Shown piece by piece: positions 44,964 to 53,909 of a DNA stretch of 64,000 nucleotides. A program made the translations under genes and the position numbers. Source of the DNA: Flavobacterium endoglycinae (GTDB lineage Bacteria > Bacteroidota > Bacteroidia > Flavobacteriales > Flavobacteriaceae); NCBI RefSeq assembly GCF_017352115.1, contig NZ_CP071448.1, positions 5,133,001-5,197,000 on the forward strand. The letters run 5' to 3'. Below the pieces are notes generated by a model. The model did not search any database, had not been told where the DNA came from, and saw only the letters and a list, made by a program, of their open reading frames with translations. The stretch's first letter is position 1. Every line of letters begins with the position of its first letter.

Positions 44964-46649
44964 CTATCGGCTGTACTTCTTTTTTCTGATAAATGTAAAT
45001 AGTAATCCAAAAATCAATAAAATTAGAATTGGAAGTCCGATAGTTATGAATTGGGTAAAGGTGTACTTTTCGTAAACCTTTTCTTTATCCAGTAATGGCA
45101 GTTCTACATCTTTACTTCTAATGTTAATAAGTCCTGTATCGTCCAATAAATAATTAACACAGTTCATCATGAAATCCTTGTTGTCATAAAGGTTTCCAGT
45201 TCTTTGATCGTAGCCAAGTTCAACCGGAAGCATGTTTTTGTCTAATTGGTTTCGGGCAATATCACCATCAGCAATTACAATCATTTTGGTTGGTTTTCCT
45301 TTTGGCTGGAAAGAATTGTCCTTGAAAGGCAATACACGATTTTCAAACACAGAATGGAAATTCCCTTCTAACAAAACCGAAAGCACCAGATTTCCTTTAT
45401 TGGCATAATCCTGAGGAGTAGTCTGTTCTGTCACCATATTCAGATTGATCTCGGCTGGTGTTCCTATTTTTTTAGAATATAGAGAAGATTGTAATAAAAC
45501 CGTTTTTTTGATTCCGTTTTTTAAAGTGTCAATCGGACTGGTAAAATCGAATTTAATGCCGCCTAAATTTTTTACAATTGGATGCTGGCTTTCAGGAACA
45601 ACAATTGGAGCAAATTTCCATTTAAATTCTTGATATTGAGTTGCACTTCCTTGTTCGCCAGTTGCCAGTTTTATTGGACTGCCGTATTCATCTTTCACCA
45701 AATCAGGATTAATTCTGATTCCGTATTTGAAGAACATATCGTTTAAATTCAAATCTCTCGGATAAGCAAGTGTGGCACCAGCGTCGTTGTAAAGACTGTC
45801 CATATCGGCAGCAACTTGATCGATCATCCACAACGTTTTTCCGCCATTCATGATAAACTGATCTAGAACTTCTTTTTCTTCGTCGGTAAAAGTTTCTGTC
45901 GGTTTTGAAATAATTGCTAAATCGTATTTCTTAAGCGCATCTAAAGTTCCGTTTGGATCTTTAGCAACAGAATCTAAAGTAAACGGCCCGATATAATAAC
46001 TTTCTTTGATTTGTCGTAATAACTTACCAATGTGAATTTCAGATAATTCGCCGTTTCCTTTAATGATAGCGACTTTTTTCTGTCTGTCTTTCGTTACTTT
46101 ATTAATCGCATCAGCAATTGAATATTCTAAGTGTTGTATAGAACCAATAACTTTTCGGGTAGTCGAAGCCCCCATAATGTTTTTCAATAAAGGAATATTA
46201 ACTTCTTTATTGTTATAAACAGCAATTGCCCAAGGAAAAACCATTGCCTGAGATTGTTTTCCTTTATCATCAACCGTAATGTTAACTGGAGTAAGTCCTT
46301 TTTGATAAAGTGATTTTATCATTTCCATACTTTCGTCTTCGTTTTCCAGCGGATTTACGAATTCGAAAACTACGTTGTTGTTATAAGCCTGAAATTCTTC
46401 CAGTAACTGTTTAGTTTCCTGTTGTAAACGTCTAAAATCGGCAGGAAGTTCACCCTGCATATAAATCTTAATCGAAAGCGGGTTTTTTACCTGTTTTAAG
46501 ATTTGTAATGAAGTAGGAGATAAGGTATATCGTTTGTCTTTGGTTAAATCAAAACGGTGGAAAAATAAGCTTCCTAATACATTTAAAACAATTAAAATGA
46601 AAATTGTAATGCCTAATGTCTTTAAATTTAATTTATTAGATGCTTTCAT
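44964..46649 (-). CDS. gldG: Gliding motility ABC-transporter-associated protein GldG
   Basis: 561 residues with a membrane helix near each end (about 12-32, and about 533-555 in FITIGLPILILLIFGLLF) and a large extracytoplasmic ABC-transporter-auxiliary domain between. Typical blocks are FHRFDLTKDKRYTLSP near the start and GGKTLWMIDQVAADMDSL. With GldF and the ATPase GldA (not in this window) it forms an ABC transporter first identified in F. johnsoniae as required for gliding in that strain; what it moves is unknown. The start codon shares one base with the gldF stop (TAATG), so the two are translationally coupled. Confidence 0.94.
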   Translation of the reverse strand: MKASNKLNLKTLGITIFILIVLNVLGSLFFHRFDLTKDKRYTLSPTSLQILKQVKNPLSIKIYMQGELPADFRRLQQETKQLLEEFQAYNNNVVFEFVNPLENEDESMEMIKSLYQKGLTPVNITVDDKGKQSQAMVFPWAIAVYNNKEVNIPLLKNIMGASTTRKVIGSIQHLEYSIADAINKVTKDRQKKVAIIKGNGELSEIHIGKLLRQIKESYYIGPFTLDSVAKDPNGTLDALKKYDLAIISKPTETFTDEEKEVLDQFIMNGGKTLWMIDQVAADMDSLYNDAGATLAYPRDLNLNDMFFKYGIRINPDLVKDEYGSPIKLATGEQGSATQYQEFKWKFAPIVVPESQHPIVKNLGGIKFDFTSPIDTLKNGIKKTVLLQSSLYSKKIGTPAEINLNMVTEQTTPQDYANKGNLVLSVLLEGNFHSVFENRVLPFKDNSFQPKGKPTKMIVIADGDIARNQLDKNMLPVELGYDQRTGNLYDNKDFMMNCVNYLLDDTGLINIRSKDVELPLLDKEKVYEKYTFTQFITIGLPILILLIFGLLFTFIRKKKYSR

Positions 46650-47374
46650 TACGCTTTAAAAGATTTTAATTGATAAACAGTAAAAGATAAAAATAACACG
46701 CTGATACTTAAAAAGTAAATAACGTCACGAGTGTCTATAACACCTCGACTCATACTTTTAAAATGATCCTGCATTCCAAAAGCAGAAATAATGCCTGATT
46801 GTGCTGGAATTACTGATGCTATACCTTCAAAACCAAAATAGAAAATGAAGCATACAAACACGGCAATTATAAACGCAACGATTTGATTTTCTGAAAGGGT
46901 AGAAGTAAAAATCCCAATCGCCGAATAAGACGCAATTAAAAACAACAATCCAAAATAAGAACCGATTGTGCTTCCCATATCGATATTGCCTTCAGGAGAA
47001 CCTAATCCGTAAATTACATACACATAAATCAAGGTTGGAATTATAGCCAGAATAATCAGTAAAAATGCTCCGAAAAATTTTCCGTTTACAATTTCCCAAA
47101 CCGATAATGGTTTGGTTAAAAGAAGTTCTAGAGTTCCTTGTTTTCTTTCGTCAGAGAAACTTCTCATGGTTACGGCAGGGATTAAGAAAATTAAAATCCA
47201 AGGTGCCAATGTGAAAAACGGAGTCAGATCGGCATAACCAGTATTTAATATGTTGTAATCTCCTTCAAATATCCATAAAAAAAGTCCGTTAATGATTAAG
47301 AAAACTGCAATGACCAAATAGCCAATTGGTGAGCCAAAAAAGGATTTTATTTCTCTTAAAATGATTGATTTCAT
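46649..47374 (-). CDS. gldF: Gliding motility ABC transporter permease GldF
   Basis: 241 residues, mostly membrane: six hydrophobic segments beginning with SPIGYLVIAVFLIINGLFLW and ending LSISVLFLSFTVYQLKSF. ABC-2 type permease features include MRSFSDERKQGTLELLLTKP, the usual contact region for the ATPase. It works with GldG (overlapping by one base downstream) and GldA, which must be encoded elsewhere. Gene order gldF-gldG on the same strand as dnaN. A MITE-like repeat lies in the gap upstream, towards the monooxygenase-like gene. Confidence 0.94.
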   Translation of the reverse strand: MKSIILREIKSFFGSPIGYLVIAVFLIINGLFLWIFEGDYNILNTGYADLTPFFTLAPWILIFLIPAVTMRSFSDERKQGTLELLLTKPLSVWEIVNGKFFGAFLLIILAIIPTLIYVYVIYGLGSPEGNIDMGSTIGSYFGLLFLIASYSAIGIFTSTLSENQIVAFIIAVFVCFIFYFGFEGIASVIPAQSGIISAFGMQDHFKSMSRGVIDTRDVIYFLSISVLFLSFTVYQLKSFKA

Positions 47375-47435
47375 TTGTTTTTATTTTGTTTCAAGTTTTT
47401 CTTGTTTCAGGTTTCAAGTTGTTTTCTTTGTGTTT

Positions 47436-47514
47436 TTTAACCGCAAAGATCCCAAAGTTTTTCGCAAAGTTTGCAAAGTTTTTATTCAAAAGCTTTACGT
47501 TTTTTGCGGTTAAA
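47436..47514. repeat. MITE-like palindromic element, copy 2
   Basis: Perfect 12-base terminal inverted repeats, TTTAACCGCAAA (47436-47447) and TTTGCGGTTAAA (47503-47514), enclose repeated GCAAAGTTT motifs. Same right end as copy 1 at 43459-43579 but with a shorter, different interior. It lies upstream of gldF. Confidence 0.7.
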
Positions 47515-47528
47515 TTAGTTTTCAAATA

Positions 47529-47825
47529 TTAATTTAAACTAACCAATTTATCAACGCTCCAAGCTTCTGGTTTTGCATTGAATAATTTCTTTGTGAAATC
47601 CCAAACCGTATTAAAAAGTTCTGATTGTCTGTACTTTTCCAAATCCTCTTCGGTTTCCCAGTAGCTGTAAGTAAAGAAAATGCATTTGTTATTTTTATCT
47701 TGATATAATTCTAAAAAACGATTTCCTTCTGCATTTCGTATTTTGTGTTTTACAGATTCAAAATTCTCCAGAAAATCAGAAATTTTATCTTCATGAAAAC
47801 TCATTTTTACTATTCTTACGAACAT
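47529..47825 (-). CDS. Antibiotic biosynthesis monooxygenase (ABM)-like protein
   Basis: 97-98 residues from the ATG at 47825 (MFVRIVKMSFHEDKISDFLE); a start at 47897 would add 24 residues read through a TTTAGAT-type repeat and is unlikely. Single ABM/ferredoxin-like alpha+beta domain, with FLELYQDKNNKCIFFTYSYW and ETEEDLEKYRQSELF typical of small dimeric YgiN-like proteins. Members include quinol monooxygenases, but many have no known reaction. Cytoplasmic, apparently monocistronic. Function beyond the fold is not predictable. Confidence 0.85.
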   Translation of the reverse strand: MFVRIVKMSFHEDKISDFLENFESVKHKIRNAEGNRFLELYQDKNNKCIFFTYSYWETEEDLEKYRQSELFNTVWDFTKKLFNAKPEAWSVDKLVSLN

Positions 47826-47963
47826 AGTGTTATTCTTAGATTGTTGATTTTGGACTTTAGATTTTTCTAAAGTCTTACAGGTGCGCAAAAATACCAAATT
47901 TGATTGTTGTTTTTATAAAAAAGTAAAAATCCAATAAAGAAATTCCAAATTTCAAATTTTAAA

Positions 47964-48003
47964 GTTTTCAAATCTAAAATCTGATATCTAAAATCTAAAA
48001 TTT
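47964..48003. repeat. TTTAGAT-type tandem repeat, inverted copy
   Basis: ATCTAAAATCTGATATCTAAAATCT-like units (no more than 20 bases are given here: AAATCTAAAATCTGATATC) are the reverse complement of the repeat at 37937-37980. A shorter related stretch, GGACTTTAGATTTTTC, lies at about 47846-47861. Confidence 0.5.
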
Positions 48004-48005
48004 TT

Positions 48006-48833
48006 CTAAGAAAATTTAATAGTAATCACATCACGATAGTTCAATCCTAATAAACTATTGGCAGAACCTACTTTTGAAGGATTGCTTCTGAAAATAGCGA
48101 TTTCAAGAAATCCTGCTTCGTTAAAAATAGCCAGTTTTTCACCTTCATAAGTTTTAATCGGATATTTATCTGAAGTGGCAATAGCCGAATAATTTGGCAG
48201 AATGGTTTTGATGCTTTTTGGTTTCATGACAATTTCATATGGACGGCCACGAGAAATTTCCAGAAATTGCTTTTTCGAAATATTCGTTACTACGTTTCCA
48301 AAATGATCAATATAAATAACATATCCTTTTATCGAATTTCCATCATCGGCTACAACAGACTGTAATTCTGTTGCTTCTTTTACAGATGGGATTTCTTTTC
48401 CAATAACATTCAATAAACCGCCCTTTGCCAAATGACAAGCTACTTGAATAAAAATATCCAAATCAGTTGATTCTATTGGGAAACGATCGTGAATATTTAT
48501 GGCAACAATTTTCTGCGGAACTATCTTCTGCGTAAGCATACTCAAAATTCCGTTATCGGCACAAATAAAGTAGTGGTCATTCCACTGCATGGCGATATGC
48601 TGGTTCTCTTTATTGCGTTCAATATCGACTCCAATTAGATGCACTGTTCCTTTTGGAAAACTTAAATAAGAAGCACCAATTACATAACTGGCTTCTGCTG
48701 TATTAAACGGATCAATATCGTGAGAAATGTCAATGATTTGAGCCTCTGAATATTCAGATAAAATTTTACCCTTTAGCGAACCCACAAAGTGATCCTTCAA
48801 GCCGTAGTCTGTAGTAAGGGTAATTATTGACAT
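48006..48833 (-). CDS. SAM hydrolase (SAM hydroxide adenosyltransferase family)
   Basis: 275 residues, cytoplasmic. N-terminal domain opens with IITLTTDYGLKDHFVGSLKG, the conserved adenosyl-binding start of the chlorinase/fluorinase/DUF62 family; ADNGILSML and the C-terminal beta-barrel domain (IDHFGNVVTNI) follow. The ordinary bacterial members convert S-adenosylmethionine and hydroxide to adenosine and methionine; I see no reason to propose halogenation. Divergent from phoH across about 300 bases that contain a TAGCTTTG-like minus-strand box near 48895-48902. Physiological role of such hydrolases is still unclear. Confidence 0.92.
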   Translation of the reverse strand: MSIITLTTDYGLKDHFVGSLKGKILSEYSEAQIIDISHDIDPFNTAEASYVIGASYLSFPKGTVHLIGVDIERNKENQHIAMQWNDHYFICADNGILSMLTQKIVPQKIVAINIHDRFPIESTDLDIFIQVACHLAKGGLLNVIGKEIPSVKEATELQSVVADDGNSIKGYVIYIDHFGNVVTNISKKQFLEISRGRPYEIVMKPKSIKTILPNYSAIATSDKYPIKTYEGEKLAIFNEAGFLEIAIFRSNPSKVGSANSLLGLNYRDVITIKFS

Positions 48834-49130
48834 AATTTTGTTTATAACTATTGATAGTATTTAAATCTAATTTTCATTAAATTTGAGAAATGCAAAGCTA
48901 ATAATAGTAAACACAAATTGAAAGAAAGAAAAGACAATTTGTGTTTTTTAGGGCTAAGCAGCTCATATAGCAGTTTCTGTTGTTGTTTTGAATCATAAGT
49001 CTCTGTTTTCGGTTTACAAAATGTAGAGAAAACGACAATGCTGTGACAAAAACACTGAATACTGCGATTAAAAAGTACCCGACAGTCAATTATATAATAA
49101 CTGAATTAATTTAATTTAAAACTACTTCAT

Positions 49131-50081
49131 TTGAACGAAAGAATAATCGAGCTAATAGACATCGCTCCTAAAGAGTTTTGGGGCGCTCAAGACAGCCATT
49201 TAGAAATTATTAAAAAGTATTACCCAAAGCTTAAAATCGTAGCGCGAGGGACCACTTTGAAAGCATTTGGCGAAAAAGAAGTCTTAGACGAATTCGAAAA
49301 AAGATTTCAAAGATTAATGCTCCATTTTACCCGATATAACAATATTGATGATAATGTAATTGAACGAGTAATAATGAGTGATGGTCAGGATGAAAAAAGA
49401 GCATACGATCATGACAAAATATTAGTTCACGGGGTTGGCGGTAAAATTGTAAAAGCGATGACGCCAAACCAGCAGTTACTGGTTGACACAATCAAAAAGA
49501 ATGATATGGTTTTTGCGGTAGGACCAGCTGGAACTGGAAAAACGTACACGGGTGTCGCAATGGCTGTAAAAATGCTGAAGGATAAAGAAGTAAAACGAAT
49601 CATATTAACACGTCCGGCTGTTGAAGCAGGAGAAAATCTTGGATTTTTACCGGGTGATATGAAAGAAAAACTAGATCCTTATATGCAGCCGCTTTATGAT
49701 GCATTACGCGATATGATCCCGAATGAAAAACTAGAAGATTACATCCTGAAAGGAATTATTCAGATTGCTCCTTTGGCTTTTATGCGCGGACGTACACTTG
49801 ACAATGCATTTGTAATTCTTGACGAGGCTCAAAATACCACGCATTCACAGATGAAAATGTTCCTTACTCGTATGGGAAAAAATGCCAAATTTATGATTAC
49901 TGGTGATCCAGGACAGGTCGATTTACCACGCCGAACGATTTCTGGTCTTAAAGAAGCTCTTTTGGTTCTAAAAGACATTGAAGGAATTGGAATTATTTAT
50001 CTTGATGATAAAGATATTGTACGCCACAGATTGGTTAAAAAGGTAATCGATGCGTATAAGCAGATAGAAAATCACGATTAA
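49131..50081 (+). CDS. PhoH family ATPase
   Basis: 316 residues, apparently starting with TTG at 49131 (NERIIELIDIAPKEFWG); no in-frame ATG lies nearby upstream and the family begins here. An N-terminal KH-like region (about 1-110) is followed by a P-loop NTPase domain with Walker A GPAGTGKT (residues 131-138), conserved VEAGENLGFLPGD and Walker B AFVILDEAQNTT. PhoH-like proteins act as RNA-associated ATPases or helicases in ribosome and RNA metabolism or stress. Monocistronic, with a perfect 17-base-pair terminator downstream. Assignment firm, biological task uncertain. Confidence 0.94.
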   Translation: MNERIIELIDIAPKEFWGAQDSHLEIIKKYYPKLKIVARGTTLKAFGEKEVLDEFEKRFQRLMLHFTRYNNIDDNVIERVIMSDGQDEKRAYDHDKILVHGVGGKIVKAMTPNQQLLVDTIKKNDMVFAVGPAGTGKTYTGVAMAVKMLKDKEVKRIILTRPAVEAGENLGFLPGDMKEKLDPYMQPLYDALRDMIPNEKLEDYILKGIIQIAPLAFMRGRTLDNAFVILDEAQNTTHSQMKMFLTRMGKNAKFMITGDPGQVDLPRRTISGLKEALLVLKDIEGIGIIYLDDKDIVRHRLVKKVIDAYKQIENHD

Positions 50082-50135
50082 TAATATTTAGTCAAATGTT
50101 AAATGTAAATCGTGAATTGTGTTTTAACATTTATT

Positions 50136-50189
50136 AATATTCGTTTTATTTAGTTTCTTTTTGGAAATAAATAAAACGAATATTTTTTT
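50136..50189 (+). terminator. Rho-independent terminator of phoH
   Basis: AATATTCGTTTTATTTA (50136-50152) pairs perfectly with TAAATAAAACGAATATT (50168-50184), followed by a T run to 50189. A long but A/T-rich stem. Confidence 0.8.
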
Positions 50190-50307
50190 GATAGAATTCA
50201 AAGTGAAGAATTGCAAAATGAGAATTAAAAAAATTGTATTGTTGTTTAATCAAATAGTTAAATAAATAATAAACTTACAATATTTCGACTTTCCGAAGAT
50301 TGTAATC

Positions 50308-50339
50308 TTTGGTCTTCCGAGCTTAAAACCGTAAATTTG
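50308..50339 (+). promoter_or_regulatory. Promoter of the HAD phosphatase gene
   Basis: TTTG at 50308-50311, a 20-base spacer, then TAAATTTG at 50332-50339: the best match in the window to the Bacteroidota -33/-7 consensus. The gene starts 26 bases after the -7 box. Confidence 0.65.
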
Positions 50340-50364
50340 CAATCATACCAATTTGATTATTAAT

Positions 50365-51195
50365 ATGACAAAACTTAAAAATATGAAAGTGGTGGTAAGT
50401 GATCTTGACGGAACCTTACTCAACCCTTCGCACAGAATATCCGATTATACTAAATCCGTATTTCAAGAACTTCACAACCAAAATTATCTTATTGTTGTAG
50501 CAACAGGACGTCATCATCTTGATGCGGCGGCAATTATAGAAACGCTTGAAGTTCCGGTTTACTTAGTCAGTTCAAACGGTGCAAGAATTCATTCACCAGA
50601 AAAAGAAGAACTTTTCGCTTTCAACTTAAACAGCGACATAGTAAAAGCGGCTTTAAATGTTGAAATTGATCCCGAAATTACAGTCGTTTTATTTAAAGAA
50701 AACGTTTGGCAGACCAACAGAATTAACGAAAGATTAAATGCTTTTCAGCATGAATTAAAATACAAACCAGAATTAGTTGATTATAAAACGTTAGAAGATT
50801 TTGGTGCGATTAAAATTTTCTTTTCATGCGAAGATCATGAAAAATTAGTAAAACTAAAAGATGCTATTTTGGCAAATTCTTCAGAACATTTACATCATGC
50901 TTTCAGTCTTCCAACTTGCTTGGAATTTATGGATAAATCTATCGATAAAGCTGTTGCAATTGAAAGAGTTTTAGAAAGAGAAGGTTTTACATTGTCTGAA
51001 GCCGTTTCTTTTGGAGACGGATTTAATGACGTACAAATGTTATCGGCGTCAGGAAAAGGTTTAATTATGGGAAATGCTCCTGCGATTTTAAAAGAAACGC
51101 TGCCTGACTTAGAAGTAATTAAAACCAATGCAGAAGATGGTGTTGCGAAATATATTGCTTCAAAAATTTTAGACAAAGAATTAGCTGCGGGCTGA
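50365..51195 (+). CDS. HAD superfamily (Cof-type) sugar or nucleotide phosphatase
   Basis: 276 residues from the ATG at 50365; the frame can be opened by TTG at 50353, and a further ATG lies at 50383. Motif I VVVSDLDGTLL with the nucleophile Asp, motif II in VSSNGARI, and the motif IV region SFGDGFNDVQMLSASGKG near residue 220 define a HAD hydrolase. The large C2 cap between motifs II and III (about 85-190) marks the Cof subfamily. Such enzymes dephosphorylate sugar phosphates, flavin or PLP-type compounds. Preceded by a strong promoter and followed by a short terminator, so monocistronic. Substrate unknown. Confidence 0.93.
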   Translation: MTKLKNMKVVVSDLDGTLLNPSHRISDYTKSVFQELHNQNYLIVVATGRHHLDAAAIIETLEVPVYLVSSNGARIHSPEKEELFAFNLNSDIVKAALNVEIDPEITVVLFKENVWQTNRINERLNAFQHELKYKPELVDYKTLEDFGAIKIFFSCEDHEKLVKLKDAILANSSEHLHHAFSLPTCLEFMDKSIDKAVAIERVLEREGFTLSEAVSFGDGFNDVQMLSASGKGLIMGNAPAILKETLPDLEVIKTNAEDGVAKYIASKILDKELAAG

Positions 51196-51222
51196 TTTCC
51201 GATTTATAATTCAAAAAAATAG

Positions 51223-51257
51223 AAATCCCTGAATAATTGTTTGGGGATTTTTTATTT
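51223..51257 (+). terminator. Terminator of the HAD phosphatase gene
   Basis: AAATCCC (51223-51229) pairs with GGGATTT (51244-51250), followed by six T. Short stem, 28 bases after the stop. Confidence 0.6.
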
Positions 51258-51300
51258 AGGATTCTTAAAAATTTCATGGTGTAACTCTCTGAAATAATTT

Positions 51301-51308
51301 TAAATTTG
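51301..51308 (+). promoter_or_regulatory. Promoter -7 element of purC
   Basis: TAAATTTG, full match to TAnnTTTG, 27 bases before the purC ATG. The -33 region is weak. Confidence 0.5.
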
Positions 51309-51335
51309 CATTCATAAAAAACAACACAACTAAAA

Positions 51336-52289
51336 ATGAGCAATACAATCACAACCACAAATTTTAATTTCCCGAATCAGAAATCAGTTTACCGCGGAAA
51401 AGTGAGAGAAGTTTATAACATTAACGATGAACTTTTGGTAATGGTAGCAACTGACAGACTTTCGGCATTTGATGTGGTTTTACCAAAAGGAATTCCATAC
51501 AAAGGACAAATCTTAAATCAGATTGCGACTAAATTCATGGAATTAACGGAGGATATTGTTCCGAATTGGCTGATTGCAACTCCAGATCCAAATGTTGCTG
51601 TTGGACATTTATGCGAGCCTTTTAAAGTAGAAATGGTAATTCGTGGTTATGTTTCTGGACACGCTGCTCGTGAATATGCAGCCGGAAAAAGACAACTTTG
51701 CGGAGTTACTATGGCTGAAGGTTTAAAAGAAAACGATAAATTTCCAGAACCAATTATTACACCAACAACAAAAGCAGATAATGGATCTCATGACGAAGAT
51801 ATTTCTCGTGAAGATATTTTAGCAAAAGGAATTGTTTCTGAAGAAGATTATTTAATTCTTGAGAAATATACTCGTGCTTTATTCCAAAGAGGAACTGAAA
51901 TCGCTGCTGAACGTGGTTTAATTTTAGTAGATACTAAATATGAATTTGGAAAAACAAAAGACGGTGTTATTGTTTTAATTGATGAAATTCATACTCCTGA
52001 TTCTTCTCGTTATTTTTATGCTGAAGGATATGCCGAAAGACAAGCAAAAGGTGAGGAGCAAAAACAATTATCGAAAGAATTTGTTCGCCGCTGGTTAATC
52101 GAAAATGGTTTTCAAGGAAAAGAAGGACAGCAGATTCCAGAAATGACTGATGAATATATTGAATCAGTTTCTGAAAGATATATCGAATTATATGAAAATA
52201 TCATTGGCGAAAAATTTGTAAAGGCTGATATTGATAATATTGACCAACGTATTGATAAAAACGTATTAGAATACCTTTCATCAAAATAG
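51336..52289 (+). CDS. purC: SAICAR synthetase PurC
   Basis: 317 residues, cytoplasmic. Motifs of phosphoribosylaminoimidazole-succinocarboxamide synthase are clear: VYRGKVREVYNI, LLVMVATDRLSAFDVVLP, VEMVIRGYVSGHAAREY and IVLIDEIHTPDSSRYF. It joins aspartate to CAIR with ATP in step eight of purine synthesis. The length (longer than the about 240 residues of E. coli PurC) matches the eukaryote-like/long bacterial type, with a C-terminal helical extension WLIENGFQGKEGQQIPEMTD. No other pur gene is adjacent. The terminator that should serve it lies inside the start of the following GH26 gene. Confidence 0.97.
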   Translation: MSNTITTTNFNFPNQKSVYRGKVREVYNINDELLVMVATDRLSAFDVVLPKGIPYKGQILNQIATKFMELTEDIVPNWLIATPDPNVAVGHLCEPFKVEMVIRGYVSGHAAREYAAGKRQLCGVTMAEGLKENDKFPEPIITPTTKADNGSHDEDISREDILAKGIVSEEDYLILEKYTRALFQRGTEIAAERGLILVDTKYEFGKTKDGVIVLIDEIHTPDSSRYFYAEGYAERQAKGEEQKQLSKEFVRRWLIENGFQGKEGQQIPEMTDEYIESVSERYIELYENIIGEKFVKADIDNIDQRIDKNVLEYLSSK

Positions 52290-52321
52290 TACTTTTCGGG
52301 TTTAAACTAACTATTTAAACC

Positions 52322-53455
52322 ATGAATTTTATAACAACTAAAAAAAGTGCCCTGCTATTGTGTATCACAGCAGGGCATTTTCTTTTGGCGCAAATTGATA
52401 AAAAAGCGACAAAAGAAACCCAGAATCTATATCATAATCTTAAAATCGTTTCAAAAAAACACATTTTGTTTGGACATCAGCATGCTTTGGAATACGGGCA
52501 TGGTTGGTCTAATGAACCTAATAAATCAGATGTAAAATTAGTGACCGGTTCGCATCCTGCAGTTGTGGGAATTGATTTCAGTGATTTTTCTGGACGTTCA
52601 AAAGAAGAAATTGAAAAAGCCCAAAAAACTTTAAAACAAAATGTTATAGATACGTATGAACGCGGCGGCATAATTACGGTTTCATGGCATTTTAATAATC
52701 CTGCTTCTGGAGGCGGATTTTACTGGAAAGATTCGATTTCGGTGGCAGCCATGTCATTGATTAAAAAAGGTGGTTCTCATCATGAGCAATACAAAGAAAT
52801 TTTGAAAACAATTGCCGATTTTGCTCATTCTGTAAAAGCCAAAGACGGAAAATTAGCCCCGATGATTTTTAGACCATTTCACGAATTTGATGGAGATTGG
52901 TTTTGGTGGGGAAAAAAATATACGTCACGTGAGGATTTTATAGAAGTCTGGCGATTTACAGTTTCCTATTTAAAAAACGAATTAGGGGTTCATAATTTCA
53001 TTTATGCCTTTTCTCCTGATAATAGATTTAATTCAGAAGAAGAATATCTAGAACGTTATCCCGGAGATGATTATGTCGATTTGTTTGGGATAGATAATTA
53101 TGGCGATTTTGGACGCGACGGAAATTACAATTTAGAAGCAGGTGTAAAGAAACTTACAATTATTTCTGATGTAGCTGTCAAAAAGAACAAACTGGCTGCA
53201 TTTACCGAAACTGGTTTAGAATCAATACCAAATCCAGAATGGTGGACAGAAGTTCTTTTAAAATCTCTTAAACAAGATAAAATAAAATTATGTTACGTTT
53301 TAGTCTGGAGAAATGATAAAACGAGTTCAACACATTATTATGCACCATTTCCTGGACAAATAAGTGCTCCAAATTTTATCAAATTTTATAATGACGACTA
53401 TACATTGTTTGAAGCAGACTTAAAGAATGTTTATCAAAAGAAATTGAAATATTAA
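52322..53455 (+). CDS. GH26 endo-beta-1,4-mannanase
   Basis: 377 residues. Signal peptide (about 1-24, KKSALLLCITAGHFLLAQ), no lipobox, so periplasmic or secreted. The (beta/alpha)8 catalytic domain carries the acid/base Glu188 in FRPFHEFDGDWFWWG and the nucleophile Glu296 in AFTETGLES, both classic for clan A mannanases, plus GHQHALEYGHGW near the N-terminus. It hydrolyses internal beta-1,4-mannosidic bonds. It lies 32 bases after purC and has no visible promoter of its own; a complete terminator hairpin overlaps codons 9-22. It complements the beta-mannosidase of the locus 17 kb away, but beta-mannan is a different substrate from the alpha-mannosides treated there. Confidence 0.93.
   Translation: MNFITTKKSALLLCITAGHFLLAQIDKKATKETQNLYHNLKIVSKKHILFGHQHALEYGHGWSNEPNKSDVKLVTGSHPAVVGIDFSDFSGRSKEEIEKAQKTLKQNVIDTYERGGIITVSWHFNNPASGGGFYWKDSISVAAMSLIKKGGSHHEQYKEILKTIADFAHSVKAKDGKLAPMIFRPFHEFDGDWFWWGKKYTSREDFIEVWRFTVSYLKNELGVHNFIYAFSPDNRFNSEEEYLERYPGDDYVDLFGIDNYGDFGRDGNYNLEAGVKKLTIISDVAVKKNKLAAFTETGLESIPNPEWWTEVLLKSLKQDKIKLCYVLVWRNDKTSSTHYYAPFPGQISAPNFIKFYNDDYTLFEADLKNVYQKKLKY
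52348..52386 (+). terminator. Terminator hairpin inside the signal-peptide codons of the GH26 gene
   Basis: TGCCCTGCT (52348-52356) pairs perfectly with AGCAGGGCA (52369-52377), preceded by six A and followed by TTTTCTTTT. It starts 58 bases after the purC stop and 26 bases into the GH26 frame. Confidence 0.75.
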
Positions 53456-53909
53456 ATCATCATTAATGTTAAAATAATTCAACTACCACGTTTTTGTTTC
53501 GTATTTTTCTTACTATTTTTAAATTTATCAAAATAATTTATTTTAATGATAAATTCACATTTTGGAGGCTAAAATTTTAACATTAATGAAAATTTTCTGC
53601 CTTTTTTATATATCATAATGTTATGACGTTAAAACATTACAAGATTAGCCGTTATTTTTTCTAAAAAATAAAGATCAAAAAATGAAAAAATATTCTGTTT
53701 CGTGTAACATTTCTACATTTGTGGCGTCTTTTATATAGAATCACGATTTTTTGACATCAATATTTTTAATCCATTAATATAACGTTAAGAATTAGTTAAA
53801 ACATGGTAGCTTGTAATGCATAATACCAAATTTTAATTTACATTTGTCAGGAATTTAAAATTCAAAATCAATCAAAATAAGTATCAATCAATTAAACAAC
53901 CCAATCATT
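53456..53909. other. 454-base A/T-rich region with promoter candidates for the ankyrin gene
   Basis: No open frame or RNA gene seen. Two full -7 matches on the plus strand, TACATTTG at 53714-53721 and TACATTTG at 53839-53846; the second lies 63 bases before the ankyrin gene. TTG at 53811-53813 is a possible but widely spaced -33 for the second. The long leader may carry further control. Confidence 0.45.

Noticed and set aside
48006..48833. Possible chlorinase or fluorinase
   Set aside because: The fold family is shared, but ordinary bacterial members are SAM hydrolases and no halogenation genes are nearby.
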